This document shows, piece by piece, positions 35,201-46,375 of a DNA stretch of 64,000 bases. Origin of the DNA: Tigriopus japonicus (taxonomy: Eukaryota > Arthropoda > Copepoda > Harpacticoida > Harpacticidae). Numbering within the stretch: the stretch's first letter is position 1; every line of letters begins with the position of its first letter. The position numbers and the translations under genes are program-made. The stretch is taken from the NCBI GenBank assembly GCA_010645155.1, contig CM021321.1:7743797-7807796 (forward strand). Reading direction: 5' to 3'. A model generated the notes under the pieces. That model was not told where the DNA came from, ran no database searches, and was given only the letters and a program-made list of their open reading frames with translations.

Positions 35201-38200
35201 CACAATATGAATGCCACGGGCCAAAACGTTCCTAGGTTAAACCAGTTCTAGCATGCTATTCAATAAACTGTTCCACAAATGAATCAATTCCATTTTTTTA
35301 TGTTAACACATGCCTCTTCACCAGAATTAAACTTACTATTTCAATCCTCTCCCATACAGATAACAATGGTTTCGTCAAGGGGATGCGTGAGTTCAAACAA
35401 TGCGTTGAACGCGAGAAGATCGTTTTCAATTGTGAAGTCAAGGATCCCGAAGCACCCGTGGACTTCTTCCTCAATGGCGAACCCATTGTACCTGATGGTG
35501 AGCACATCGAGGTGGTTAACCTTGGTAATGGCAAGCATCAGTTGATTATCAACAAGGCCGAAATGGGAGATAATGGCACCATCACCGCCAAGACCCCGTC
35601 CAATCGAGGCGATGAGATCATCGAGTCCAAGTCGCAATTCACAGTGATCAAGGGTGAGGAACCACCCAAAATGGGTGACGTGGCTCCCGTCACTGGGGTG
35701 GCCAAAAAACAATGCAACATGACCATTCCTTACAAAGTCGAGGGCGAAAAGCAATCAGACCTCGAGATTTTTGTGGAGAAAGACGGCAAACTTCTCAAGA
35801 TTGGCAAGGACATCAATCTCACCGTTCACGGGGATCGCATTCAATTGGATGTGATCAATCCCAAGCGAGAAAAGTCTGGCATCTACAAAGTCATCATGAA
35901 GAATGCCCAAGGTCAAGATGAGCGCGATATTATGGTTAATATCATGGACGTACCCACTCCACCCCAATTCGTCAAAGTGACCGATGTGTTCCAAGACAAC
36001 TGCGTGGTCAATTGGTCTCCACCCAAAGATAACGGTGGCACCGAGATCAAGAAATACATTGTTGAAGCCTTGGACGTCTCAGCTGGAACAGGAGCTTGGA
36101 CTGAAGTGGCTCAGACGCCTGGAGGGAACGATCGAGCCATCAAGGTGGAACATCTGATTCCCAACCATAAGTACCGATTCCGTGTGAGAGCTGCCAACAA
36201 GATCGGACCATCAGATCCTGCTGAAATGGGTGGTGACGACATTCTAATGCGAGATCCTTGGGGTGAGTGATCCTTGAGTCTCCTTTCAGACCAAAACAGC
36301 TCATTATTAGAGGGAGGGATAAAAAGTTTTAAACTTTTGGGTCTGATTTTTTACATATTTAAGAGATTTAGTTTGAAAAAAAAAAAACGATGAACAAAAT
36401 GTTGGAAGCAAATCCAGCTGAAAGAACGAGCCCAAAAACTTTCCAACTAAAAAAGTTACCAAACCTCTGCCAACAGTAACTCGTTGGTAGACCAAATTTC
36501 ATGTAAATGTTAATGGATGAGTGCAGTCAGACGAAATCAGCTGGGGATTTGGGGGCCAAACTGGCTAAGGATGGGTCAGAACTAAGCTCGGGCAATGCAT
36601 AGTTTAAGTTTGTTTCTTGATGGAAAAGTTCTTGGTTTGATTGATTGTCAGAACGAAGAATGCGAATTGGGCTTGAGAATTTCAATTGAGCTTTTTGGAG
36701 GGTTGATCTCAACTCTGGCGCATCACTATTCATTTTGGCCCCAGAATCCCCAGCTGAATTCGATCGATTACACTCATTCATTGTATTTATTCATTAACGT
36801 TAATGTTGAATTTTCTTTTCATGGCATCTCATTCCTTGCAGCGGTTATAAAAGATCCGCAACCAAAATAAAAGAAAATTTTTTTACCTGGTGCCTTTTTG
36901 ACCGTTTCTTTAAGCAATAAACATCTTATTTTTGTTTTTTCCAAGCCCGCCTGCCCTCTTCTTATGATCAACTATGTCATCTATTACAGACATCCCCGAT
37001 CCTTGTGGTCAGCCAAATATCGACGACTGGGGTCCAGATTTTGCAGAGATGACATGGAAACCTCCAGAGTCGGATGGCGGTGCTCCCATTACTCACTACG
37101 TTATTGAAGTGAAGGAGAAGAACATGAACCAATGGGTGGAAGGCAAGCACTTGTCTGCCAAAGATGTTCAAGAGATGGGCGGCTTGATCAAAGGTCGTCA
37201 AGACGGCTTGGTCGAAGGCTGCGAATACCAGTTCAGAATCAGGGCTGTGAACAAGGGAGGACCCAGTGAACCGGGACCACCATCCACTCCCATGATCGCC
37301 AAGACTCGCTTCTGTGAGTCAAGACATACTACCAGACTGGTTTACAAACGAACAATTCTAAATTTTGGTCTCTAAAATTTCAGTGCCTCCTCATCTGAAG
37401 GGCGACGGTATGTACGACATCACTCTGAAGAAAGGCCGTCCAATCCGATACGACATTTGGTTCGGTGGAGAGCCGGCTCCTTCAGTCGAATGGCTCAGAG
37501 AGGGACGTACCCTCATGTCAGACAAGGATACATCCATCGAGCTCTACTCAAAGAATGCCATCTACACCGAGAAAAACACGGTGTTGAGCATTCCAAGGGC
37601 TGACCGGGTGCGTGACACTGGGTTGTATACAATCAAATTGACCTGTGAAGCCGGTACTTTTGAGGCCAGTGGTCGAGTGAACGTCTTGGACGTTCCAACG
37701 AAATGTCGCCGACTTGTTCCTGATGAAGTCCGCGCTGAGCACATCAAGTTGAGCTGGTTGCCTCCAGAAGACGACGGTGGCACTCCCATCACCAATTACT
37801 TGGTCCGGTACATGGACATTGACTCAGGGGAATGGGTCACCGCCTGCACTGTAAGAATGAAACTCCATGGGATTGTGAATGGTCCAAGGGCTAGGAATTA
37901 AGTTTTCCAATCAATTTTCAGACTGGTGGCACAAGCGCTGTGGCCAAGGGTCTGAAGCCAGGTCATTTGTACCAATTCGAAGTGTCTGCCATCAACAAAG
38001 AGGGTCAATCTGAGCCCATCTTCACCGGAGATCCAATTTTGGCAGAGAACCCCTACAGTAAGTTCCTTGATCGAGGCTAGCGATGAGAGTTAGGATTTTC
38101 AAGAGCAACTAGTCAAGCACGTTTTCTGTGAATGAAACCTAGCGTCTGTTGAGTAGAGAAAGTATGTTCATTCTCAGCTTAATTGAATGTTAGAGCGAAA

Positions 38201-40146
38201 AGTTTTACCTCCTCAAAATTATGTTAAGAAGAGAGCATGATATGACTGAGCCAGCCTTTTGTACCGTAGTAAAGAATTAAGTTTAGAAGGCTAGCTCATC
38301 CATTTTGTGTAAGATTATACACGGAGCTTTGAGAGGGCATAAATTTGATTCGGATGTTTGATTGAGTTGAAAATTGAACCATAAATTTTTCATAAAAAGT
38401 ATTCTTTACACAAATTAGGGTTTGCTTTAAGTTTTGTGAAACGGAAAACGACAACTCCCGCTCTTAGAATTTGAGTCCGCCTTTCGGGAGGTTCTTCAAA
38501 AAATGCAAATCATATTTAGGATCGATTACTTTCAAACTTTGCCTATTCTATTTCAGAGCCACCAAGCCAGCCTGGAGAACCCAAGATCACGGACTTTGAC
38601 AACAAGTCTGTGACCTTGCGTTGGGAGAAGCCCAGAGATGACGGAGGTCGTCCCATCACACACTACGTCATCCAAAAGAAAGACAAGTTTGGAGGCTGGT
38701 TTGACGCTCTTGTGACCGACAACACGAATTGCGAGGCCAAAATTGACGAACTTGAAGCTCGCGTGCCCGGCTTGAGTGAGGGCAAATGGTATCAATTCCG
38801 TGTCATTGCCGTCAACAAAGCCGGAGAGTCCGATCCCTCCCCGCATACCAAACCTCACCTGTGTCGACACAAGAACCGTAAGAACAGTACTGATTTCATT
38901 CCAAACCTTATGTTATTCAATTTTGCGTGTCCATCCGATTTCAGTGTCACCATCCATCGACAAAGGCCAAGCATCGTCCAAAAAAGTTAGGGTTAAGAGG
39001 ACGGCGGTTTGGCAGATCAAGTGTCGCGGTGGTAAGATTTTGGCTCTTTGGAACAACACCTAACTGGCTTGATTTATATTACAATTTACATTTCAGAACC
39101 TCCTCCAACCTTCACCTGGACTCATCCCACCGATGGCGAAATCCGGAACAGCGAGAACTTCTCGATCCTACATGACGAATATCAAGGTGGAGCCACCACC
39201 ACCTTGGTCATCCACAAGTCTCGCGTCTCCGATGCTGGCACCTATATCCTCGAGGCTACCAATCGCAATGGCAAGGAGAAGGTCGAGCTTGACCTCATTG
39301 TACTGGACAACATCCCCGAATGCGAGTGCGACATGTATAGGTCTGGCAACAAGCAATGCTCATGCACTCATTCCTACACTGGGTAAGATCACGTGCACTC
39401 CCAAATAGGCTTGTACTATAACCTTTTGACACAAAGAGCATGGGTTTTGTGTAAGCACCATCACCATCTTGGACATGGTTCACTAGATTCAATGATCCGG
39501 TTTTAACTAGGGAAAGACGTGGGATTTCTGCTCTTTCCGCACTGACCGAGGATTCAGAAGTTCCCACCGAGATGGCCTCAATAAGACGAGATGTCCATTC
39601 CTCCTCTAAACTAACCGATCCAAAGGTGCCCAGATCCAGGTTCATGAGGGCAAGAAGTGAGGCGCCCCAAACGATTCTCAAAGAAACTCAGGGCGACTCC
39701 ACCACCATCACTAATATCCAAAATCCCGCGAATTTTGCCAAACTCGACCTGGACGCCATCGAATCGGGAACCGGACCGCGTTTGAGACGTCGTGGAACCG
39801 TTAATTCTGGGAGCACGTTGCCCACCCGTTCTTTTCAAACCGAGCTTGTGCGAACTTTCAAAGACGATCGCGATTTCCAGCCTGATACCCTTCAATTTTT
39901 CAAGACCCCTTCTTGTGCCTGGTTTGCCACCCCCTATCGAGCTTTGAGTCGGTCCACTCGGACTCGAGTTTCCTCCCGATTCGTCAGAATGTAGAGCTGC
40001 GTTTGTTACTAACCTAAACGGCCCTACTAAAGTTGATTGTGCATGAAGCTTTTCTAACCAACTGTCTCTCTTGATTCCGTTCTAGTCCCGACGATGGCCT
40101 AAAGCGGCTCGTGGAGATGCAATTCGGAGACAGTGTCTACTTTTAG
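23255..40146 (+). CDS. MyBP-C/twitchin-family myosin-binding protein: 8 Ig + 4 FN3
   Basis: A thick-filament protein expected in the sarcomere A-band. The ATG is at 23291 (context AAATCACCATGG). Exons: 23255-23302, 24432-24527, 25169-25285, 30745-30900, 30963-31137, 31212-31279, 31951-32076, 32265-32309, 33063-33216, 33290-33586, 33649-33793, 34215-34339, 35360-36262, 36990-37313, 37384-37850, 37922-38057, 38557-38877, 38945-39031, 39097-39382, then 39511-39994 or 40086-40146. Every junction keeps frame, giving 1,507 or 1,366 aa. Order: Gly-rich head with RRxS sites (1-90), Ig1, a DFRAMLMKRKK linker (187-208), Ig2-Ig6, FN3-FN3, Ig7, FN3-FN3, Ig8. Vertebrate MyBP-C has Ig-M-domain-Ig4-FN3-FN3-Ig-FN3-Ig, and its M-domain ends in a similar DLRGMLKR helix. 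No kinase domain is seen, unlike twitchin. The name within the family is uncertain. Confidence 0.85.
25191..25285 (+). repeat. Polyglycine tract in exon 3 of the MyBP-C-like gene
   Basis: After the RRGSFNPAEKK segment the exon encodes a run of 12 glycines, then APEEGE, at about 25232-25285. It is written with mixed GGN codons, so it is not a pure trinucleotide expansion. It likely serves as a flexible spacer before Ig1, similar in place to the Pro/Ala-rich region of vertebrate MyBP-C. Confidence 0.8.
26465..26467 (+). other. Candidate 3-nt microexon or recursive splice point
   Basis: A strong acceptor (CTTTCTTATTTCCAG) is followed after only TGG by a strong donor (GTAAGT), in the 5.4-kb intron between exons 3 and 4. 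Both flanking exons are phase 0, so including TGG would add a single Trp without a frame change. A recursive-splicing intermediate is the alternative. Confidence 0.35.
29009..29115 (+). CDS. Candidate alternative first exon of the MyBP-C-like gene
   Basis: An ATG (context GACGACAATGA) opens a frame, MTIPQERRGSGQ, continuing with RRGS and RRNS motifs and ending in PPTSPESDS. The composition is unlike the surrounding non-coding DNA. The only near donor is weak (CCCGA|GTCAGA at 29116), leaving phase 2. A matching acceptor exists inside exon 4 (GGGACAG|AGAATC at about 30757), which restores the Ig1 frame. Three RRxS sites fit PKA or a related basophilic kinase. It would be a separate promoter product; the donor is the weak point. 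Confidence 0.4.
36469..36866. repeat. Dispersed repeat, copy 1, in an FN3 intron
   Basis: Its left end (GCCAACAGTAACTCGTTGGT at 36469) and right end (CATTCCTTGCAGCGGT near 36830) recur together at 51157-51286. Copy 1 carries an additional insert at 36510-36784. It lies in the intron between the exons encoding FN3-1 and FN3-2. Confidence 0.65.
36510..36784. mobile_element. Inverted-repeat MITE-like insert inside the dispersed repeat
   Basis: The ends form imperfect inverted arms of about 46 bases (roughly nine mismatches). The best-matched stretch is TCAGCTGGGGATT followed by GGGGCC, at about 36536 and 36756 on opposite strands. It has no coding capacity. Copy 2 of the host repeat at 51157-51286 lacks it, which supports a separate insertion. 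The flanking duplication was not resolved by eye. Confidence 0.55.
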
Positions 40147-41775
40147 TTACTATCATCAATTCCAGCCAACGAATGACAACCAACCAACCACCGGATCACC
40201 AAAGCAGCCGAAACGTGTCTTCGTTCGTGGCTGCTGCAGCTTCAACAACACCAACTCCTACTAAGTTTTTGCTTCCTTCTGTGATAGTAACACCCACCTT
40301 GAATAAGATTCTCCGGATCACGACACCATCGACCAGTTCTCTTTCTCTCCTCCTCCTCCTCCTCCTCTTCTTCCTTCACCTCCTCAGTCCTCACTCACAC
40401 ATTCACACACTCACTGATATTAGTCCGATGCCAAAACGATTAGTTGGTGGGTTGGATGGGTGGTTTGGTGTCCGAGACCGGATGATGATGATGGCCTTGG
40501 GAAAGAGTCCCCTTTCTCTTCCTTTCTCCTGATTAACACCCTTTTCCGCTTACGTTATCTATCCTAAACAATCAATCAATCATGTTAGCATCATCATCGC
40601 TTTGATCGACATCGATTACATAGAAGTCATCGAACAATCGTCATCAAAATCGCCTCTCTCTCTCTCTCTCCACTCTTAGAATACTGTATCAAAAAATCAT
40701 CAATAATATCGTTGTTTTATTGTGGAATATCAATCCCCATGTCTTTGAAGAAAAGTTAAGCTCAATATGGCTGTATCTCCAAGCACCACTAACCTGAGAA
40801 AAAAGAGGATAGAGACTTGCCTCACCCTGATCCCTTGTGTACATACATACCATTTGATTGGTAATTCGGGGCGTGCGAGTCTCTACTACTATACTACTTG
40901 AACTATTAACAAACACACAAACCCGAATCAACCAACTCACTAATGACGATAAGTCTTCCGAAAGTTGGCGGGTTTAATTGATTGCATGAATGAACCCGGA
41001 GCTCTACTCTCTGAACGGAATGACTTCCCGCCCACTCTCAAACAATTCAATCAATCCCAACCACCCCTATTGTTATTCATAATATCTATGAATCATAGAA
41101 CATATGTAATACTGTTAATACTACGATAACTTGCCACTTGGTCACATAAAGATGCTGTTTTGTAATGCAATGGGATAATTTTGTGTCTTGATCCATTTGT
41201 GTGCGTGCATAAGATTCCAAAAAAACTGCTCTCGCTCGTTCCTTCTCTCTTTGTCTCTGCCTCGAGCAACAAGGGGAAATCTGATTCATTGTCTTGAAAA
41301 TTGACAAAACCAAAAGCTCTGATCCACATGCTGTAACCTTAAAAAAACACGATTGTCACAAGTGCCAATTTTTCACTACAAATAATTCATCAAACTGTTA
41401 TCGATTGGGAGACAAATCGAGAGTTGAACATTTGCCGCCGCCGACGCTGCCTATATAAGCTCTTATTGTAAATTCTTTGTTCAATAAGCTACTCCATTGC
41501 TTCACTGTGGATTCTTCTGTAACATGCCAACATCCATCATTATAATCTAATCTCTCCTCATGCTTTCTTTCCTGAACTTCAATGACATCTTTTTTGGAAT
41601 AAAATCATTTCTAGAGAAACTCCAAATCAGGGACAGTTATTGATTTTAATTATAGATATTAGAGATGCACAGTTAGACATGTAAAGTTCACGAACACATA
41701 CGAATTTGGAGGTACTATGCAAGTACAGGTAAATAACTACAATGATACGTAATAATGAGGAATTGGGACATTTAG
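40147..41775. other. Probable 3' UTR and spacer between the MyBP-C-like gene and SMC3
   Basis: No coding exon. Contains a CTCCTCCTC run (about 40347) and CTCTCTCT runs (about 40653). AATAAA at 41598-41603 is a possible + strand polyadenylation signal, which would give a 3' UTR of about 1.5 kb. The SMC3 stop lies at 41776 on the other strand, so the transcripts converge. Confidence 0.4.
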
Positions 41776-44700
41776 TTAGTTTTGAGTAGTATCATCCTCC
41801 ACGAAATCATAGGCATCTTCGCGAGTGACACAATCTACATGGGACACTTTGTTTCTGAATTTCACACCGTAGAATTTACTCGCATGCGCCAGCAATTCAG
41901 GTCGGAAAGTGGTGGTAATAAATTGGGCTCCATCAGCCAATTCATGGATCATATCAGCCACGGCTTTTCGATGCTGAGCATCTAAAGCAGCGTCGATTTC
42001 GTCAAACAGGTAGAATGGCGCTGGATCGCACTTTTGAATGGCGAAAATGAGTGCCAGAGCGACAAGGGACTTTTGTCCTCCAGAGAGTTGAGCCATATCC
42101 TTCATCTCGGCATTGCGCCCAGAAAACGAGACTGAACAAGAGACGCCAGTGGCGTTTTCAAGGCGTCGAGCTTGATCCTCGTGTGAATCGCCTTCGTCAT
42201 CGGCTTCACGTTTGATCGAGAGAGTGCCTTGTCCAGCGGGAACGAGTTTCTTGAACACCTCTTGGAAGTACTTGGAAACTTGTTTGAACGTGAAAAGGAT
42301 GGCCTCGAACTTGCGCTGCTCGAGAACGTCCATGAGATCTTGAATCTTTTTTCGGCCTCGGTCCAGCTCTTCTTTTCTGGACATGAGTTTTTCTTTTTGC
42401 TCGGAGAAGGAGATGAACTGATCCAAAGCCTTCTTGTTCACATGGCTGTACTTTTTGAGCTCGAGATTGGCTTTTTCTAACTGCTTGAAAAGCTGCTTCT
42501 GGGACATATTTTTGTACTTGCTAAACGCATCTGTGGGTAACGAGCCAAGATCTCTGATTTTCTTGGTACACTCCTGGATTTTGGCTTGATACACAGTTTG
42601 CTTGGAGGCCATCTTTTCAAGCTCCTTCGCATCCTCTTCGATCTTGTCGGCAATCTCGCGTTCACGGAGACGATGGGATTCCAATTCTCCCTGGGCTTTC
42701 TTGCGTTTCTTCTGCACTTCGGTGAGTTTCTTGTCCAAGGATTTGAGCGAGTCCGAATTATTCGATATCCTGGAGTCCAGGGATTCCAATTCGTTGCCGG
42801 TGTTTTCCAATTGCCGTTTGCGATCCTCGACAGAGATCTCTTGAAGGGCTTGAACCAATTCGTCTTTGCGCCGGTTCAAGTTATTGGTCAGGAGATTTTC
42901 CAACTTGTTCTTTTGGGCTTCCAGACGCATTCGCTCAGCAAATGCTTTCTTGTTCTCCTGCTTCAAAACTCGAATATCGTCATTGAGAGTATCCACCTCT
43001 TTTTGATCTCGAGTGGAGAGAGTAGCTAAGAGCTCTTGATTCAATTCAGACTCAAGTCCTTCCTTTGAGGTTTGCATGGACTCTAAAGAGGCCTTCAGTT
43101 GGGTGAGCGATCTTTCCTTGGGGTTTTGGCTTCTCTCGATTCCGTTGAGCTCTTCCTTCATGAGACGAACATCCGTGCGAACTTTGTCAAATACATCCTT
43201 GGCCTTGCTATTTTTGGTCTCCATCTTCTGCATCTCGGACACCACGCGATTGATATCAGCTTCGATTTCATGCAATTTATTCCTGAGTTTCTTCATGTCA
43301 CTTTCTTGAGTGATGATCTCTTCATTCTTCTCGGAACGCGTCTTTTGAATCTCCAAACGCGATCTCGACTTATTGAAATATCCACCCGTTAAGGAGCCCT
43401 TGGAACTGACTTGATCACCATCCAAAGTCACACAATCCAATCCAGTGGTTCTGGCCAATTGAGTAGCCACTTCCAGATTCCGGCAAATCAAAGTTCGACC
43501 GAAAATGTACCTCAGAGCCTTGTCATAGCGATCTTCATACTCTAATTTGGACACCATGGCAATAGCGTCTTTGGTTTGCGGGTATTCGATTTGACGCACA
43601 TGCAATCGATTCAAGGGCATGAAGGTCACTTCGCCGGGGAATTTCTGCTTGTTCATCTCCTTCAAGATCTGTGTTCCCACCTTGTCTGACTCGACAATGT
43701 GATGGAAGAGACGATTGCCCGCAGTCACCTCGACAGCCGTGTAAATGCTTTGCTCGCACTCGAAATTTTCGATCACGAGTCCGAAGTAAGATTCGGCAAT
43801 CTGGGCCCAATTCCCGCCTTTGTCACGGAAGATCTGAAGCACTCTTCGGACACTGTCGCGACCATTCAAAATCGGTTTGCCAGCCATTGATCGAAGGGTT
43901 TGATCAGCCTTGGAGAGCTCCTCTTTCATGGCGGACAAAGACTGCTGGAGATTCATCTCTTTTCGACAGAGTTCGTTCCTTTCGGTTTGTAGCGTGTCTT
44001 TTTGCTTCTTCAAGTCATAGAAGCCTTTGTTCTGGTCGTCGATGTTGGTTCGGAAATTATCCTGCTCACTGGTGGCTTCGTCGATTTTTTTCTCGAGTTC
44101 ACCGCGTCGTTTCGAATCGCGCTTAAGATCCTCGGTGAGCTTCTCGATTTGTTCAGTTTTATCTCGGATCTGCTTGTTCAGGGACTTCAGCTCCTTCTTG
44201 ATCCATTCGTCTCGTTGTTCCTTGGACGTGAACTGGGATCCTCGACCTTGTTTGGCGTACAATTCCTTCCTCTTCTGCTCTTTGAGAGCCAATTCGCGGG
44301 TACATTCGTCCTCTTTCTTCTTCATCTCTTCATATTGCGGTCGAATCTTCTCTAGTTCGCCTTCTTTGACGGCGATCGTGTCCTTGAGTTTGGTAAGTTC
44401 TTGTTCGGCTCGATCCTTGGATTTGTTATCCCCACTCACCTCGTCTTTCAGATCCTTGATGACGAATTCCAATCGAGTCTTCTCCTTGGTCAGTTGTTGT
44501 AATTCCGAGTTCAGATTATCTCGCTCTTCTTTGGCCGCCGCTTCTTTCACCTTCAGATCCTTGACTTCACGACTGGCGGATTTGGCCGAATCTTGGGCTT
44601 CTTGGAGAGCATTTCTCAGCCTTTCGGCGTCATCGCCGGAATTCTTGCGCTTGTTCTCCATCTCATTGAGCTTCTTGCGGGTTTCTTGGAGCTCTCGATC

Positions 44701-45384
44701 GTGGATAGTGTATTCTAGGGCTCGTCTCATCTTGTCATACTTTTGATACTCTTTCAACTCTTCTTTTTCCTCCTCCAAAGTGGCCAATCGATCCTCGATG
44801 GTCTTCAAGAACTCGTCAATCTTCTCGCGTTTACTCTCCGTTTCTTTCAAGATGGTCTTGGATTCTTCTCTGCGTTCATCATAGACTCTTGTGCCCGCAA
44901 CTTCTCGCAATAACTTTAAGCGTTGCGAATCCGGAGCCGTGGCCATCTGATTGATTTTGCCCTGTTTCACGATATAATACGGATTAGCCCGGGAGAATCC
45001 CGCAGATTCCAGGAGATTCATGACCTCCGATCTGGGTACCATCTTTTTATTCAAGAAGTAATTGTCCTTTTTCGAGCCAATCACTCTGCGCAAGAACACC
45101 TCATCCTTATCGATGGGCAATCGATTATCCGAGTTATCGAAAATGATCTCGACATAAGCGGAAATGACCCTGGGACCGGTACCTTCATGCAGCAAAGCTT
45201 GGCGTTGTTCCGGTCTTAAATGCGAGTACTCATCGCTCAAAACGAATTGGATGGCGTAGAAGAAATTGGATTTGCCGGATCCATTCCGACCTACGACTAC
45301 ATTGTGACCGGGATCAAACGGTTCCACAACGGTTTGCTCACGGTAGGACTTGAAGCCCTGGATGATCACCTGCTTGATGTACAT
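41776..45384 (-). CDS. SMC3: Cohesin ATPase subunit SMC3, intronless
   Basis: SMC3 pairs with SMC1 in cohesin, which holds sister chromatids and extrudes loops. It is one open frame of 1,202 aa (human 1,217), starting at the ATG giving MYIKQVIIQGFKSYREQT; an upstream frame extension has no ATG. Seen: Walker A GRNGSGKSN at about residue 32; the acetylation lysine pair in RRVIGSKKDNYF (about 105-106), target of Eco1/ESCO; long coiled coils around the hinge (glycines in LTGGYFNKSRSR); the ABC signature LSGGQKSLVALALIFA; and Walker B FYLFDEIDAALD near the C-terminus. All catalytic motifs are intact. Animal SMC3 genes usually have many introns, so the intronless form is unusual. A retrocopy is possible, but the frame is undamaged and no poly(A) remnant was seen. 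Confidence 0.97.
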   Translation of the reverse strand: MYIKQVIIQGFKSYREQTVVEPFDPGHNVVVGRNGSGKSNFFYAIQFVLSDEYSHLRPEQRQALLHEGTGPRVISAYVEIIFDNSDNRLPIDKDEVFLRRVIGSKKDNYFLNKKMVPRSEVMNLLESAGFSRANPYYIVKQGKINQMATAPDSQRLKLLREVAGTRVYDERREESKTILKETESKREKIDEFLKTIEDRLATLEEEKEELKEYQKYDKMRRALEYTIHDRELQETRKKLNEMENKRKNSGDDAERLRNALQEAQDSAKSASREVKDLKVKEAAAKEERDNLNSELQQLTKEKTRLEFVIKDLKDEVSGDNKSKDRAEQELTKLKDTIAVKEGELEKIRPQYEEMKKKEDECTRELALKEQKRKELYAKQGRGSQFTSKEQRDEWIKKELKSLNKQIRDKTEQIEKLTEDLKRDSKRRGELEKKIDEATSEQDNFRTNIDDQNKGFYDLKKQKDTLQTERNELCRKEMNLQQSLSAMKEELSKADQTLRSMAGKPILNGRDSVRRVLQIFRDKGGNWAQIAESYFGLVIENFECEQSIYTAVEVTAGNRLFHHIVESDKVGTQILKEMNKQKFPGEVTFMPLNRLHVRQIEYPQTKDAIAMVSKLEYEDRYDKALRYIFGRTLICRNLEVATQLARTTGLDCVTLDGDQVSSKGSLTGGYFNKSRSRLEIQKTRSEKNEEIITQESDMKKLRNKLHEIEADINRVVSEMQKMETKNSKAKDVFDKVRTDVRLMKEELNGIERSQNPKERSLTQLKASLESMQTSKEGLESELNQELLATLSTRDQKEVDTLNDDIRVLKQENKKAFAERMRLEAQKNKLENLLTNNLNRRKDELVQALQEISVEDRKRQLENTGNELESLDSRISNNSDSLKSLDKKLTEVQKKRKKAQGELESHRLREREIADKIEEDAKELEKMASKQTVYQAKIQECTKKIRDLGSLPTDAFSKYKNMSQKQLFKQLEKANLELKKYSHVNKKALDQFISFSEQKEKLMSRKEELDRGRKKIQDLMDVLEQRKFEAILFTFKQVSKYFQEVFKKLVPAGQGTLSIKREADDEGDSHEDQARRLENATGVSCSVSFSGRNAEMKDMAQLSGGQKSLVALALIFAIQKCDPAPFYLFDEIDAALDAQHRKAVADMIHELADGAQFITTTFRPELLAHASKFYGVKFRNKVSHVDCVTREDAYDFVEDDTTQN

Positions 45385-46375
45385 CCCGGCGGTGATCCGG
45401 GGAACGCACCAAGGTCCGGATTGACGGGATTGGCTCACCCTTTGTTATTGAGGTTGGTTGAGGCTTTTGAGGCTAGACAAGCGGGGCTGAAATCAGGCCT
45501 CAGGCAGAAAAGAGAGAGAGATGAAGCACAAGAAGAAGAAGGAGAGACGCGCGGAAAACACAACATGGTGACCAAAGTGAAATCTGGAGTTAGTTTTATC
45601 CTGAGGAGCATGAGAAAAAAAAGTCACACTTGGATTCAGTGAGTCATTATGGGAATGGCCAGGTAGAAAGTAAACAAAAACTCCCTGTTGATATTGTCAT
45701 TTAATAAAAAATCTTTTTAGGTTCAGCGGTTTAATGGTTATGAGGGAACTTTCTTAGACCCTTGAAGCTTGAAAAGGTTATACAAGATGACACGTGCTAA
45801 AAACGTACCATAAAATCAAAACCTCGGTAATCACTTGGGTCCAAGATGGTTGAATGTTAATCTTTGGAGTTACATTTTTCTATCATTTTAATAAGGGCGC
45901 AAAATGGTGTTGGGGAACAAATATTTAGAGATCGAGAGTTGCGGACATCAAATACTATCCTATTATGTACAACAGGTAAAAAAGGTAGTTCATTCAAGAT
46001 TTGACAGTGGTCGAGTATTGAAGCGGGAAAACACTCCATTGTTTTTTCCAATCAAAACCTAAACTCTAAGGCCCAAATTGGCCTTAGCACACCCCCAAGT
46101 CTCTAATATATCAATGTCTGAGTCAAGATGTTATATACTGTAAAAGACCCGCTTCTGAATTGGATCGCTTGGAGACAAATGGAGCGAATGTCAATCAAAG
46201 CGTCACCCTGCGTTTATTTACCTGACAAAAAAGGAAAGCTAGGGGAGAATGGGTTGCGTGATGGGCGAGATAATATTAAAATCTGACATTTGCGCTACAG
46301 AACTTCAATCATGGCGCGAAGCTTCTCACTTGATCAATTCTATAGAAGGGATGAATGATGGATAGGTTGATGAAT
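45385..46375. other. Spacer between SMC3 and PCED1-like
   Basis: Holds the SMC3 upstream region and the 3' end of the next minus-strand gene. No gene or repeat is recognised. Confidence 0.5.

Noticed and set aside
41450..41460. TATATAAG resembling a TATA box
   Set aside because: It lies in the probable 3' UTR of the MyBP-C-like gene, and no + strand gene follows before SMC3.
44027..44746. 239-aa + strand frame opposite SMC3, serine- and phenylalanine-rich
   Set aside because: Antisense of charged coiled-coil codons; the composition is what the complement of Lys/Glu-rich DNA gives.
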